DNA of 64,000 nucleotides from Geomicrobium sediminis (GCF_016908595.1 NZ_JAFBEC010000002.1:434001-498000); one strand, 5' to 3'. Positions 1 to 9,350 are shown, counted from the stretch's first letter. Numbers and translations: made by a program. The notes: generated from the letters alone by a model not told the origin.

Positions 1-108
1 AACCAAGCCTTGGTTCTTCTCATCTAAGGCAACGAAAGCACCAAACGGCTTAAGACCGGTAATCTTACCTTCAACAATGCTGCCAACTTCGTATTGTGTT
101 ACAGACAT
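1..108 (-). CDS. yugI: S1-domain RNA-binding protein YugI, 5' part only
   Basis: The first 36 codons of a minus-strand gene that runs off the left edge. The peptide starts MSVTQYEVGSIVEGKITG and continues with KPFGAFVAL, the first strands of an S1 OB-fold RNA-binding domain. In Bacilli a small protein of this kind, YugI (general stress protein 13), lies beside alaT-alaR, which also follow here after one inserted gene. The start ATG has an AGGGGA ribosome site in front of it. Its exact RNA target is not shown by the sequence. The identity rests on the domain start and on synteny. Confidence 0.8.
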   Translation of the reverse strand, partial: MSVTQYEVGSIVEGKITGLKPFGAFVALDEKNQGLV

Positions 109-141
109 TCAAACATCCCCTAATCATTTATTAACTCATAA

Positions 142-170
142 ATCATACCATAAGTTCACTAAACAGGCAA
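142..170 (-). promoter_or_regulatory. Sigma-A promoter for yugI
   Basis: On the minus strand TTGCCT is followed after 17 bp by TATGAT, and the -10 is extended by TGG. It lies about 35 bp in front of the yugI start. Confidence 0.6.
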
Positions 171-258
171 AGCGAAGTTAACGGTAAATGTTTCAAATTG
201 CTAAATATAATTAGGAAGTAAGTCGATAAGGGGTATAAATCTAAGCAAGAAAAACCAG

Positions 259-288
259 TTGACACGTAGAAGTTTTCTGAATTACTGT
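259..288 (+). promoter_or_regulatory. Probable promoter for the NSS transporter
   Basis: A perfect TTGACA -35 is followed after 18 bp by TACTGT, a weak -10. The gene's ribosome site AAAGGAGG starts 16 bp further on. Confidence 0.45.
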
Positions 289-322
289 TAAACGTATCAT
301 AAAAAGGAGGTTTCTTACATAC

Positions 323-1660
323 ATGCAGCGAGATAGTTGGGGTTCAAGAATAGGGTTTGTATTAGCAGCAGCCGGTTCAGCGATCGGCCTCGGTACCGTT
401 TGGCGACTACCCTACGTCGCCGGAGAGCAAGGCGGTGGACTTTTCTTTTTTATCTTTATCATTTTACTTATGACTGTCGGTACGAGTTTACTTCTTGCTG
501 AGTTTGTACTCGGGCGTTCTACAAAAGAAGGCGCCATTGAAGCCTACCGAAAAATTGCACCGAAAGGGCAATGGCATTTAATCGGAATTATCGGGATGGT
601 TGCTTCCTTCCTATTATTATCATTTTATAGTGTTGTTGGAGGTTGGATAACAACCTACTTCGTACGGAGCTTTACAGGGAATGTCACCAATCCACCAGAT
701 GGTGATCATGCTGCCCTTTTTGAGCAAATTACTTCGAATCCATGGGAAGTAGGAATTGCACACCTTGCGTTTATGATTATGACCATTCTAGTCGTTCAAA
801 TGGGAATCAAGAAAGGCATTGAAAAAGCAAGCATCTATATGATGCCCGCACTTTTTGTTATCTTCTTGATCCTTATGGTCCGTTCATTAACACTCGACGG
901 TGCATATGAAGGTGTCGTTTACTTTTTACAACCTGATTTCTCAGCCTTAACAGGAGATACATTTCTCTTTGCACTCGGGCAAGCTTTTTTCTCATTAAGC
1001 TTAGGGGTTTCAGTAATGGTTACTTACAGCTCTTACCTTGATAAAAACGCGAGCCTTCCTTCTTCAGCATGGTCCGTTGTTCTACTCAGTGTATTGATTG
1101 CGATCATGGCTGGACTTGCGATATTCCCAGCGCTTTATGCATTTGATATGCCACCTGATCAAGGTCCGATGCTCATCTTTAGCGTCATACCTGCTGTTTT
1201 CGGTCAGCTTGCATTTGGGGAAGTATTCTTCTTTCTATTTATGCTCTTAATGCTATTTGCAACGTTAACCTCAGCATTCTCACTGATTGAGATTATCGTA
1301 ACGCCATTAATTCGTGGCAAAGAGTATTTGAGAAAACGCATGACATGGATTGTCGGCTTACTAATTTTTGCGATGGGGATTCCATCCAATTTATCTTACA
1401 GTTTACTTTCGGATACCTATTTCTTCGGTATGATTTTCTTTGATGCTGTTGACTACCTAGTTAGCAATATACTACTTCCACTCGGTGCGTTGCTCATTTC
1501 ATTATTCGTCGCATATAAGATGAAAAAGCCAGATCTTCGAGAGGAATTACTGCGTGGTAGTAAATTAGGAGACCGATTCTTCTCCATTTGGTTACTCATG
1601 ATTCGCTTTATCACACCATTTTGTATCATCGTCGTGTTCTTCTATTTAATCTTTGGTTAA
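323..1660 (+). CDS. Neurotransmitter:sodium symporter (NSS) family transporter
   Basis: A 445-residue polytopic membrane protein with the LeuT fold: about 11-12 hydrophobic helices, with the unwound TM1 signature near residues 18-37 (GSAIGLGTVWRLPY, then GEQGGG). Family members import amino acids or related solutes with Na+. The substrate cannot be read from the sequence. The start has a strong AAAGGAGG site 12 bp upstream. Compared with the usual TM1 motif GLGNxWRFPY, residue 25 is Thr where Asn is almost invariant, and residue 29 is Leu for Phe. The Asn is a Na1-site ligand in LeuT, so the ion coupling may differ. The gene stands alone between its promoter and a shared terminator. A second family member, with the normal Asn, lies at 46928-48274. 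Confidence 0.9.
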   Translation: MQRDSWGSRIGFVLAAAGSAIGLGTVWRLPYVAGEQGGGLFFFIFIILLMTVGTSLLLAEFVLGRSTKEGAIEAYRKIAPKGQWHLIGIIGMVASFLLLSFYSVVGGWITTYFVRSFTGNVTNPPDGDHAALFEQITSNPWEVGIAHLAFMIMTILVVQMGIKKGIEKASIYMMPALFVIFLILMVRSLTLDGAYEGVVYFLQPDFSALTGDTFLFALGQAFFSLSLGVSVMVTYSSYLDKNASLPSSAWSVVLLSVLIAIMAGLAIFPALYAFDMPPDQGPMLIFSVIPAVFGQLAFGEVFFFLFMLLMLFATLTSAFSLIEIIVTPLIRGKEYLRKRMTWIVGLLIFAMGIPSNLSYSLLSDTYFFGMIFFDAVDYLVSNILLPLGALLISLFVAYKMKKPDLREELLRGSKLGDRFFSIWLLMIRFITPFCIIVVFFYLIFG

Positions 1661-1668
1661 CTAATTAA

Positions 1669-1708
1669 AAAACCAACCCTCTTCACTTAAGAAGACGGGT
1701 TGGTTTTT
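1669..1708. terminator. Bidirectional terminator between the NSS gene and alaT
   Basis: A near-perfect stem (AACCAACCC...GGGTTGGTT, extended by CTTC/GAAG) is flanked by A- and T-tracts. It serves both convergent genes and overlaps the last codons of alaT. Confidence 0.85.
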
Positions 1709-2886
1709 GTATGACGTTGAACGAAACGCTCCATCCGTTCTACCGCAGTTTGTAATTGTTTCATTCCCGTAGCATAAGAACAACGTACATGCCCTTCGCC
1801 CCCAGCTCCAAACACAGATCCCGGAACGACTGCTACTTTTTCTTCAAGTAAGAGTTTCTCGGCAAATGTCTGATCATCCATTCCCGTTTTTTCAATTGAT
1901 GGAAACGCATAAAAAGAACCACCTGGCATGTGACAAGGCAAGCCAATTTCATTTAATGAGTTCACGATATAATTTCTGCGACTATAATAACTGTCTACCA
2001 TCGTTTTCACTTCATCTCCGCCACTTCGAAGCGCTTCTAACGCACCATGTTGTGCTTGTGTTGGTGCGCACATGAGTGAGTATTGATGGATTTTAAGCAT
2101 AGCTTCGGTAATGTCTTTAGGAGCACAAACAAAACCAAGTCTCCAACCTGTCATCGCAAACGCCTTCGAGAAACCATTAATTAATATCGTACGATCTTTC
2201 ATATCTTCAATTGATGAGAATGCTGTGTGAGGTTCATCATAGCTTAGTTCAGCGTAAATCTCATCAGAAAATACGAGCAAGTCATGCTTTTGAATGACGT
2301 GTGCAACCGCTTCTAGCTCTTCTTTCGTCATGACCGCACCTGTTGGGTTGTTCGGGAATGAAAGAATGATCGCACGGCTACGCTCAGTAATTGCTTCTTC
2401 AAGGCGTTCAACCGTTAACTTGAAATTCGTAGAAGAGTCTGTAAGCACAGGAACGGGTGTAGCCCCTGCCAGCGTAATCAAAGGACTATACGACACAAAC
2501 GAAGGGGTCACGACGAGTACTTCATCACCCGGATCAACTGTTGCGCGCACAGCCAAATCGATCGCTTCACTTGCACCAACTGTTACGATGATCTCTTCAT
2601 CCGGAGAATATGTTACATCAAAAGCGTCCTCCATATAATCAGAAATCGCCATTCTCAGCTCTAATAATCCCGCATTTGCGGTATAGGCGGTATAACCTTG
2701 TTCAAGTGAGGTCATACACGCTTCTCGTACATTCCAAGGTGTCACAAAATCAGGTTCTCCAACACCTAATGAAATGCAGTCCTCCATTGTCGATGCTAAT
2801 TCAAAAAATTTGCGGATTCCTGATGGCTCAATACTCGTCACCGCTTTGGATAACCTGTGGTTCGTTTGTTTTGCTGTCATACTCAT
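1687..2886 (-). CDS. alaT: Alanine transaminase, class I/II PLP aminotransferase
   Basis: A 399-residue fold-type I aminotransferase. Visible active-site parts are the PNNPTG motif (residues 178-183), Asp208 and Tyr211 (SDEIYAE) that contact the cofactor ring, and the Schiff-base lysine Lys241 in SKAFAMTGWRLG. AlaT in B. subtilis (formerly YugH) makes alanine from pyruvate and glutamate. The gene overlaps alaR by 4 bp (ATGA), so the two are translationally coupled, and alaR is the Lrp-type activator of this pair in B. subtilis. The name rests on this pairing and on the yugI neighbour. By sequence alone it could be annotated as a PatA-like aminotransferase. Confidence 0.88.
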   Translation of the reverse strand: MSMTAKQTNHRLSKAVTSIEPSGIRKFFELASTMEDCISLGVGEPDFVTPWNVREACMTSLEQGYTAYTANAGLLELRMAISDYMEDAFDVTYSPDEEIIVTVGASEAIDLAVRATVDPGDEVLVVTPSFVSYSPLITLAGATPVPVLTDSSTNFKLTVERLEEAITERSRAIILSFPNNPTGAVMTKEELEAVAHVIQKHDLLVFSDEIYAELSYDEPHTAFSSIEDMKDRTILINGFSKAFAMTGWRLGFVCAPKDITEAMLKIHQYSLMCAPTQAQHGALEALRSGGDEVKTMVDSYYSRRNYIVNSLNEIGLPCHMPGGSFYAFPSIEKTGMDDQTFAEKLLLEEKVAVVPGSVFGAGGEGHVRCSYATGMKQLQTAVERMERFVQRHTKTNPSS

Positions 2887-3380
2887 GGTGAAACCACCAT
2901 TCGACGATCTTTTTCACCTTCACCAAATACGATGCCGTCATGCTTGTACTTTTTCAAACGGAAGTGGGTCGTTGTTGATAGAACAGCATCTAGCGTAGAT
3001 AATTTATCTGATACAAATCGCGCGACACCTTCCATCGTCTGACCTTCAACCATCACAGATAAATCATACGTTCCTGACATTAAATAAAGCGCACTAACTT
3101 CTGGGAATCGTTGAATACGATTAGCAACTTCATCAAACCCTACACCACGTTGTGGCGTGACTTTCACGTCAATCATAGCTGCAACTTGGCTTTCTTGTTC
3201 AACTTTGTTCCAGTTAATGACCGCTGCATAACTTAAGATGACATGTTCGTCTTCTAGACGTTTAATCGTTTGAATTACGGTTTCTTCGTCTTCATTTAGC
3301 ATTTTAGCTAAAACTTCTGTATCAATTCTTCCATTTTGTTCGAGAATACGAAGGAGTCTCGTTTCTTGCTCTTTACTCAT
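2883..3380 (-). CDS. alaR: Lrp/AsnC-family transcriptional regulator AlaR
   Basis: A 165-residue regulator with an N-terminal winged helix-turn-helix (about residues 5-55, including ETVIQTIKRLEDEHVI) and a C-terminal RAM/ACT-like ligand-binding domain (about 65-145, including YLMSGTYDLSVMVEG). The GxYDL element is typical of the Lrp ligand fold. It is the first gene of a two-gene unit with alaT, which it probably controls. The ligand is likely alanine or another amino acid, by analogy. An AGGGGA site precedes the ATG by 7 bp. Confidence 0.88.
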   Translation of the reverse strand: MSKEQETRLLRILEQNGRIDTEVLAKMLNEDEETVIQTIKRLEDEHVILSYAAVINWNKVEQESQVAAMIDVKVTPQRGVGFDEVANRIQRFPEVSALYLMSGTYDLSVMVEGQTMEGVARFVSDKLSTLDAVLSTTTHFRLKKYKHDGIVFGEGEKDRRMVVSP

Positions 3381-3466
3381 TTATAGGTCCCCTTATATAC
3401 TGAGGTTAGGTTTCGTTTATAATCGTATCTTATCATAGTTATCACATTTTATGTTTGGAGGAAATT

Positions 3467-4066
3467 ATGAATCATTCATCCCCAAGAGTTGCAATGCTAA
3501 TTATTGATATGATCAATGATTTTTCATTTGAAGAAGGCCAAGACTTAATTGAAAGCGCCTCAAATTTACCAGAGAAAGTTTCTATATTAAAAAAGCAATT
3601 AAAATCATATAACGTCCCGATCATTTATGTAAATGACAATTACGGCAGATGGCAGAGCGATTTTAAAGACTTATTCAACCATTGCATGCAACAACAGCAA
3701 AACGTTCGGGAGTTTAACGAATTAATAAAACCCGAAGAGGACGATTATTTCGTCCTAAAACCGCAATTCTCCGGGTTCTACGCAACCCCTCTCGATATTT
3801 TGTTACGTCAGCTAGACGTACAAACTTTAATACTTTGTGGTGTCGCTGGAAATATGTGTGTACACTTCACAGCTAATGATGCCTATATGAGAGGATATCA
3901 GCTTTTCATTCCATCAGACCTGTCAGCATCTCTTACTAAAGAAGAGAATGAACAGGCCATATCCATCATGAAAACCGTTCTAGGCGCGACGACTACCTCT
4001 TCAGAGAACTTATCGATCGATTCGTTATTAGAAGATGCTGAGGAATATTACGATCGAACCATTTAG
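3467..4066 (+). CDS. Isochorismatase-fold cysteine hydrolase
   Basis: A 199-residue member of the isochorismatase-like hydrolase family. The catalytic triad is visible: Asp14 (IIDMINDF), Lys98 (VLKPQFSGF) and Cys131 ([16 protein letters not shown]), and the Gly-Val-Ala segment before the Cys is the usual cis-peptide loop. Relatives hydrolyse amide or ether bonds in small molecules such as nicotinamide or isochorismate; no substrate is assigned. The longest frame starts at TTG 3455, but that codon lies inside the ribosome site GGAGG, so ATG 3467 (5 bp downstream) is taken. The gene is divergent from alaR. Its stop overlaps the stop of fhs by 3-4 bases, a convergent arrangement with no separate terminator. 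Confidence 0.85.
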   Translation: MNHSSPRVAMLIIDMINDFSFEEGQDLIESASNLPEKVSILKKQLKSYNVPIIYVNDNYGRWQSDFKDLFNHCMQQQQNVREFNELIKPEEDDYFVLKPQFSGFYATPLDILLRQLDVQTLILCGVAGNMCVHFTANDAYMRGYQLFIPSDLSASLTKEENEQAISIMKTVLGATTTSSENLSIDSLLEDAEEYYDRTI

Positions 4067-5739
4067 AACAATCCAGAAATAACTCCCTTATCATCTACGT
4101 CAATGTTCTCTGCTGCTGGTCGTTTTGGCAACCCGGGCATCGTAAGAATGGCACCCGTTAATACGACAATAAAACGAGAGCCACTATTTAACTTTACGTC
4201 ACGAACTTGAATGGTGAACTCCGCTGGAGTTCCCTTTAACTGCACGTCATCGCTAAATGAATATTGTGTTTTTGCAATACAAACCGGTAAGTGATCGTAT
4301 CCTAACTGCTCATATTCACGTAGTTTACTTTTAGCTTTGTTTGAAAGCTGGATGCCACTTCCACGATATACTTTCGTAACAACGGCTTTGATTTTATCTT
4401 CTAAGCCATCGTTATCATCATATGTGAACGTAATAGCTGGTTCAGTGACTTCGGCAATATTTACGACCGCGTTAGCAAGCTCAACAACGCCTTTTCCGCC
4501 ATCTCGCCAGCCGGTAGAACGAATGGCCTCAATACCTTCTTGCTCACATAATGATTGTACGAGGGCAAGTTCTCGTTCTGTGTCGGTTGGGAATTGGTTG
4601 ATGGAGACGACCGTTGAAATACCATACACTTGTTGCATATTGTTGAAATGTCGTTTTAAATTCGCGAACCCTTTTTCAATGGCATCAAGGTTCTCTTTCG
4701 CAAGATCTTCCTTTTTGACACCTCCGTGCATCTTTAACGCTCGTACTGTTGCAACGAGCACCCCTGCTGACGGACGAAGTCCTGACTGCCTACATTTAAT
4801 GTTCACAAACTTTTCCGCTCCAAGATCCGCACCAAATCCGGCCTCAGTCACTGCATAATCACCAAGTTTTAACGCAGTTTTCGTAGCAACAACCGAATTA
4901 CAACCGTGGGCAATGTTTGCAAACGGTCCACCGTGAATAATTGCTGGATTGTTCTCAAGTGTTTGAACAAGGTTCGGTTTGAAAGCATCTTTAAGAATCG
5001 TAGCAAGTGCTCCTTCTGCTTTAAGGTCACCTGCAGTGATTTCTTCTTTATCGTATGTAAATCCAATCACGATTTCTTTCAGTCGTTTCTTCAGATCCGC
5101 TCGATCACTTGCAAGGCATAATATTGCCATAATTTCAGAAGCCACTGTAATGTCAAATCCATCTTCTCTAGGCACACCGTTCGTATTGCCCTGTAAACCA
5201 CTGACAATGTTGCGAAGTTGACGGTCGTTCATATCTAAACATCGCTTCCAAGTAATGCTCTTAGGATCAATCTTTTGCTCGTTGCCATGATAAATATGAT
5301 TATCAATGAGCGCTGCAAGAAGATTGTTCGCTGCACCAATGCTGTGTAAATCACCGGTAAAATGAAGATTTATATCTGCCATCGGGACTGCTTGTGAATA
5401 CCCACCACCGGCTGCTCCACCTTTCATTCCAAAGACTGGACCTAACGACGGTTCACGCAATGCGATGACTGTTTTCTTTCCGAGTTGATTTAATGCATCT
5501 CCCAATCCGACTGTTGTTGTTGTTTTTCCTTCCCCTGCTGGAGTTGGCGTAATGGCACTTACGAGTATAAGTTTTCCAAGCTTATCGTTCCTAGAATGAT
5601 GAAAAAAATCATCTTTTAACTTCGCTTTGTACTTTCCATATAACTCGAGTTGATCTTCCTGTACATTCAAGCGACCTGCCACCTCATCAATCGGCAACAT
5701 TTTCGCTTGCTGTGCAATTTCTATGTCTGTATTCACCAT
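4063..5739 (-). CDS. fhs: Formate-tetrahydrofolate ligase
   Basis: A 558-residue enzyme, the usual length for the family. It makes 10-formyl-THF from formate, THF and ATP, feeding purine and one-carbon metabolism in the cytosol. The N-terminal P-loop is [15 protein letters not shown] (residues 64-78). Other family segments such as [20 protein letters not shown] follow. The ribosome site GGAAGGGG lies 8 bp before the ATG. It is a single gene. In B. subtilis a standalone fhs is not part of the core folate path, so this adds a formate-fixing step in parallel to folD (outside the window). Confidence 0.97.
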   Translation of the reverse strand: MVNTDIEIAQQAKMLPIDEVAGRLNVQEDQLELYGKYKAKLKDDFFHHSRNDKLGKLILVSAITPTPAGEGKTTTTVGLGDALNQLGKKTVIALREPSLGPVFGMKGGAAGGGYSQAVPMADINLHFTGDLHSIGAANNLLAALIDNHIYHGNEQKIDPKSITWKRCLDMNDRQLRNIVSGLQGNTNGVPREDGFDITVASEIMAILCLASDRADLKKRLKEIVIGFTYDKEEITAGDLKAEGALATILKDAFKPNLVQTLENNPAIIHGGPFANIAHGCNSVVATKTALKLGDYAVTEAGFGADLGAEKFVNIKCRQSGLRPSAGVLVATVRALKMHGGVKKEDLAKENLDAIEKGFANLKRHFNNMQQVYGISTVVSINQFPTDTERELALVQSLCEQEGIEAIRSTGWRDGGKGVVELANAVVNIAEVTEPAITFTYDDNDGLEDKIKAVVTKVYRGSGIQLSNKAKSKLREYEQLGYDHLPVCIAKTQYSFSDDVQLKGTPAEFTIQVRDVKLNSGSRFIVVLTGAILTMPGLPKRPAAENIDVDDKGVISGLF

Positions 5740-5824
5740 ACGATTACCCCTTCCGTTTGTGTTCCGTCATAAGTATACATGAATGACAAAGCACTCTGAA
5801 AGCTCTAAAAACAAACAAATGTGC

Positions 5825-5857
5825 AAAGAAAAGACGAGCCCTTTGGCCCGCCTCGTT
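5825..5857 (-). terminator. luxS terminator
   Basis: Minus-strand stem ACGAG-GCGGGCC / GGGCTCGT with loop AAA, followed by TCTTTTCTTTG. It begins at the luxS stop codon. Confidence 0.8.
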
Positions 5858-6329
5858 AAAAGACTTGTTCTAGCTCTTTTTTGTCTTGCTTTAGCCAATA
5901 CGTCATCCACGTTTTAGCGACATCAAGATCGTGTAATTTTGCCTGGCCACACTCTAGCTCAGTCGCTGCGGGTACATAATCGTATTGGAGTCCTCTTGTC
6001 ATCGTTTTCCCTAAGATGTCGATAATCTCTGTGACTTGTGCAGGACCGTCAACGATTAAATAAAAACCTGTCTGACAACCCATCGGTGACAAATCAATAA
6101 TTTCAATATGATCGTATGCTTCGGTATACTCACGAATGTGAATTGCAAGCAAATGCTCTAGTGTATGAATTTCAGGTGGGTTTAGATTCGTGACATTTGG
6201 CTGTGCAAAGCGAATATCGAACTTATGAACAATGCCATCCGTCCCAATATGCTGAACACCAGCTTGCCTTACGTATGGCGCCTTTACTTTAGTATGATCT
6301 AATTCAAAGCTTTCGACTCTAGAAGCCAT
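5856..6329 (-). CDS. luxS: S-ribosylhomocysteine lyase (AI-2 synthase)
   Basis: A 157-residue protein, exactly family length. It cleaves S-ribosylhomocysteine to homocysteine and DPD, the precursor of autoinducer-2, and recycles the methyl-cycle product. Metal ligands are visible as His55 and His59 in HTLEH and Cys127 in [11 protein letters not shown]. The catalytic Cys is Cys85 in PMGCQTGFY. It is a single gene with its own promoter and terminator. Confidence 0.98.
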   Translation of the reverse strand: MASRVESFELDHTKVKAPYVRQAGVQHIGTDGIVHKFDIRFAQPNVTNLNPPEIHTLEHLLAIHIREYTEAYDHIEIIDLSPMGCQTGFYLIVDGPAQVTEIIDILGKTMTRGLQYDYVPAATELECGQAKLHDLDVAKTWMTYWLKQDKKELEQVF

Positions 6330-6359
6330 TACTCATCACTCCAATCATCAATTACACTT

Positions 6360-6389
6360 AGTTTACGACACGGACAAAACATTTGGCAA
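6360..6389 (-). promoter_or_regulatory. Probable luxS promoter
   Basis: Minus-strand TTGCCA, an 18-bp spacer, then TAAACT, about 30 bp in front of the luxS start. Confidence 0.5.
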
Positions 6390-6419
6390 TCATACAATCT
6401 TGCTTGCTATCATCGTGAC

Positions 6420-7049
6420 TTATGAATATTTAGCCGCTATTCTCACCTTCATCTCTTCTAATTGTTGAGGCAAGTCGGCTTCCTTGTCAATTTCACTCAT
6501 CTCATCTTCTACTAAACTGATTTCAAGGCCAATTGCTCCCATCGTTGAACCTACGACTTGTGCCCAAGCGCCGAAAAGATCTAGCGTATCTCCATCTCCG
6601 TCTTCACCACGTAAATTCTTGGCACCTGCAAACACGTGCAACACGTTCCCTATTGATTCAATTGCCACCCCATAAAACTCAAGAATTCCTACTCTCGACC
6701 TTTCTAGCGGAAACAAGCCCGACAAAATTAAACTGCCTCCTAAAGCTTGAATTGCATTTCCTTGCATATCAAATCTAGTCATTTGCTCATCATCGACATC
6801 TTCACGAAGTAAACCTTGTAAGATCGTCAAGTTTCCGATTGTAAATAGCCCAGCTCCTAACTTTTCTGCGTTGTATTCTTCTATAAGTTCATAAATAATC
6901 GCATCTCCAGCTGCTTGTAACGCAACACCGATTTTTTCTAATGATTCACGTAATTCATTTGTTATTGGAAACTTCGGCGTAACCGATGCGGCTTCAAAAA
7001 CCGTTCCAGTTACAATCATCCATGCGGCAAACACTTCTAGTCTAGACAT
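6420..7049 (-). CDS. Glycine-periodic repeat protein of unknown function
   Basis: A 209-residue protein with no known catalytic motif. It is built of about six degenerate repeats of 25-35 residues, each with a core like GxAhQAhGxxhhhxG: for example GVALQAAGDAI, GLFTIGNLTIL, GNAIQALGGSLILSG, GVAIESIGNVLHVFAG and GAWAQVVGSTMGAIG. The repeats are rich in Gly, Ala and Leu and may form packed, possibly membrane-associated, helices. No signal peptide is seen. I recall similar uncharacterised repetitive proteins in Bacilli (DUF6944-like), but this is not checked. A GGAGAG ribosome site lies in front of the ATG. No partner is suggested by the flanking luxS and glycerophosphodiesterase genes. Confidence 0.75.
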   Translation of the reverse strand: MSRLEVFAAWMIVTGTVFEAASVTPKFPITNELRESLEKIGVALQAAGDAIIYELIEEYNAEKLGAGLFTIGNLTILQGLLREDVDDEQMTRFDMQGNAIQALGGSLILSGLFPLERSRVGILEFYGVAIESIGNVLHVFAGAKNLRGEDGDGDTLDLFGAWAQVVGSTMGAIGLEISLVEDEMSEIDKEADLPQQLEEMKVRIAAKYS

Positions 7050-7125
7050 GGATTAAGGCTCTCCTTTGTACAGTCATTCGCTACAGTAGCCTATGCATTG
7101 AAAGCGAATATGTAACAAATGAGCC

Positions 7126-7812
7126 CTATCGGAAGGTTTCATAATCCATGACAACGTTCCGACATAGCGTAACTTCATCAGTAATAATGCCATCAATGTT
7201 GTTCTTTTTTAAACATTTTTGTATGTCCGAACGATTGTTGACTGTCCACACCCAGAGCATTGAACGGTGATTTTTAACGGTGTCAATAAGTTGATCGGTT
7301 AGTAAAGAATAGTGGATACACACCACATCGATATGAGCTAGCGGCAAGCGTTTTCTTTGGAAGCGATTGCGTTTACCAATAATCAATCCTGTTTGAATCA
7401 TTGGATTTATACGTTGTATCGTTTGAATTGCACTGTAATCAAACGACGTAACGATAATATCGTTACTCATACCATTTTGTTCTACAATTCTCACAAAATC
7501 CTTTTCAAGCTGTTGCTCTTTTAACTCAAAATTAAGGCGAATTCTCCCTTTGCACAACCTCAACACATCTTCTAACTTTGCCACACCTTGTTTTCTTAAT
7601 GCAGCATACGTCAAATACTTTACTTTTTTTCCTTCTACCGATTCATCGTGAACACAGACGATTTGTCCATCCACCGTTTTTCGAAGATCCGTTTCAATGT
7701 AATCGGCTCCTAACATAATGGCACGTTCAAACGCTGGGAGTGTGTTTTCTTGGATGATTGAACCTTTCGTACTTCCACGGTGGGCAACTACTTTAACCGT
7801 CGCTTCAACCAA
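7126..7812 (-). CDS. Glycerophosphodiester phosphodiesterase family protein
   Basis: A cytosolic TIM-barrel phosphodiesterase of about 228 residues with the GDPD motifs in order: VVAHRG, ENTLPAFERA, GADYIETDLRKTVDG and VCVHDE, then NFELKE and the C-terminal IDGIITDE. These supply the two catalytic His and the metal-binding Glu/Asp residues. Family members release glycerol 3-phosphate from deacylated phospholipids such as glycerophosphocholine. No signal peptide is present, so it acts inside the cell. The longest frame begins with GTG at 7821, but the site AAGGGAG abuts that codon; TTG at 7812, 8 bp downstream, is better placed. Confidence 0.88.
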   Translation of the reverse strand: MVEATVKVVAHRGSTKGSIIQENTLPAFERAIMLGADYIETDLRKTVDGQIVCVHDESVEGKKVKYLTYAALRKQGVAKLEDVLRLCKGRIRLNFELKEQQLEKDFVRIVEQNGMSNDIIVTSFDYSAIQTIQRINPMIQTGLIIGKRNRFQRKRLPLAHIDVVCIHYSLLTDQLIDTVKNHRSMLWVWTVNNRSDIQKCLKKNNIDGIITDEVTLCRNVVMDYETFR

Positions 7813-7933
7813 CTGAATCACTCCCTTACCTGTTCCTTATAGCATACGTTAGAAATTCTTAATCAAGAAGAGCATTTCAATGAAATGGCTAGATTATTCT
7901 AGCATTTTTCACATAGGAGCACGAACAGCGTCT

Positions 7934-7963
7934 TTGACTCACTTTATCAGAGTGATGTATTAT
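7934..7963 (+). promoter_or_regulatory. Promoter of the MFS exporter with an inverted repeat in the spacer
   Basis: TTGACT, an 18-bp spacer, then TATTAT. The spacer region holds TCACT-N7-AGTGA (7939-7955). A second inverted repeat, CACTCTG-N5-CAGAGTG, lies at 7997-8015 downstream of the start point, and both carry the heptamer CAGAGTG. This looks like a repressor-controlled promoter. The regulator is unknown. Confidence 0.5.
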
Positions 7964-8102
7964 TTAGATAAGCGAAATAAATTGAACACTCACCAACACT
8001 CTGTAAACCAGAGTGCATCTTCACGTGTCTTGCTCTTCTTCTCTCCCTTCATGTCATGTTCTTACTTCTCTTTTACACGTTTGACTTCAATCATAAACGA
8101 AG

Positions 8103-9344
8103 GTGATTATCATCAAAGTTGAAAAACGTAACTTGACTATTATGTGGTTTGCAAACCTATTCGTCGGAGCAAGTATGACGATGGTTTTACCGTTTTTATC
8201 ATTATATATTGACTCGTTTGGTGGATACACACCAGCTGAAGTACAGAGATGGGCTGGACTAACGTTTGGTGTCTCCTTTTTAGTAGCTTTTCTCGTTTCT
8301 CCGTTATGGGGTAGAATTGGAGATCGCTTTGGCAGGAAGAAAATATTGATTGGTACTGGCTTTGGGATCGCAATTAGTGTGTTTTTAATGGGGTATGTCC
8401 AATCCGCTGAATCACTGTTTGTTTTACGGGCATTTATGGGGCTTGCGACAGGCTTTATCCCTGCATCAATGGCATTAATCTCCGCTCAAAGTGATAAACG
8501 CACGGCTGGTGAAACACTCGGTACCCTTCAAACCGGTACGGTATCTGGTGGTTTACTCGGACCACTCATGGGTGGAATGATTGCCGATACAGTCGGAATG
8601 CAATTAACATTTCTTATTACCTCAAGTGTGCTCGTACTTGCGACAATACTCGTCATTGTCGGCGTAAAAGAAGTCATCTACGAAGAAAAAGGTGAAAAGC
8701 GCAGACGCTATCACTGGAAAGAAGTTCTTCAACATATTGGAGCCAAGCCTGTTCTCATTATGGTTATGGTCGTTGCAATGCTGATACAACTCGTCAACTT
8801 TAGCGTCCAGCCATTGCTTGCATTGTACGTGGATAGTCTGACACAAACGGAGAATCTCGCGTTTTTAGCTGGACTTGCGTTTTCTGTTACAGGGCTTGGG
8901 AACTTAGTGGCCACGAGAAAATGGGGGCAGATCGGGGACAGAATCGGTCATGAGAAAATCATGCTCGTGCTGCTATTGTTGTCAGGATTATTCTTCATAC
9001 CTCAAGCCTTTGTTACCGAACTGTGGCATTTAATTCTACTTCGTTTCTTATTCGGAATTGCAGTCGGTGGATTAATTCCATGTACGACAGCTTACATTCG
9101 TCAAGTCTGTCCCATTTCAATGCAAGGCGAAGTACTCGGTTACAACCAAAGCTTCCGCTTTCTCGGAAATGTCATCGGTCCTGTTTCGGGTGGTTTTATT
9201 GCCGGGACGTTAGGCATTCCAATGGTGTTCATTATTACAGGAGGGCTATTCTTCGTAGCAGCAATTTGTTTAAAGCTCGTACTCTCACATGAAAATAGTG
9301 ATAACAAACAGCCAAAATCATCACGGCAAGAAAAAACAGTCTAA
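8103..9344 (+). CDS. MFS drug-efflux-type transporter
   Basis: A 413-residue, 12-helix major facilitator of the DHA1 (drug:H+ antiporter) type. The loop 2-3 signature GRIGDRFGRKK (about residues 70-80) and its counterpart GQIGDRIGHEK in the second half mark the two six-helix repeats. Homologues export antibiotics or dyes; the substrate is not known. The start is uncertain: GTG 8103 overlaps the likely ribosome site AAGGTGAT, and no ATG is in frame until codon 14, which would cut into conserved KRNL. The gene is monocistronic with a regulated-looking promoter and a strong terminator. Confidence 0.88.
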   Translation: MIIIKVEKRNLTIMWFANLFVGASMTMVLPFLSLYIDSFGGYTPAEVQRWAGLTFGVSFLVAFLVSPLWGRIGDRFGRKKILIGTGFGIAISVFLMGYVQSAESLFVLRAFMGLATGFIPASMALISAQSDKRTAGETLGTLQTGTVSGGLLGPLMGGMIADTVGMQLTFLITSSVLVLATILVIVGVKEVIYEEKGEKRRRYHWKEVLQHIGAKPVLIMVMVVAMLIQLVNFSVQPLLALYVDSLTQTENLAFLAGLAFSVTGLGNLVATRKWGQIGDRIGHEKIMLVLLLLSGLFFIPQAFVTELWHLILLRFLFGIAVGGLIPCTTAYIRQVCPISMQGEVLGYNQSFRFLGNVIGPVSGGFIAGTLGIPMVFIITGGLFFVAAICLKLVLSHENSDNKQPKSSRQEKTV

Positions 9345-9350
9345 TCCATT

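Noticed and set aside
2294-2638. A 114-codon plus-strand frame opposite alaT
   Set aside because: Serine-rich shadow of the conserved aminotransferase gene without its own ribosome site.
7880-8122. An 80-codon frame upstream of the MFS gene
   Set aside because: It covers the promoter and inverted repeats, lacks a ribosome site and has an unlikely composition.
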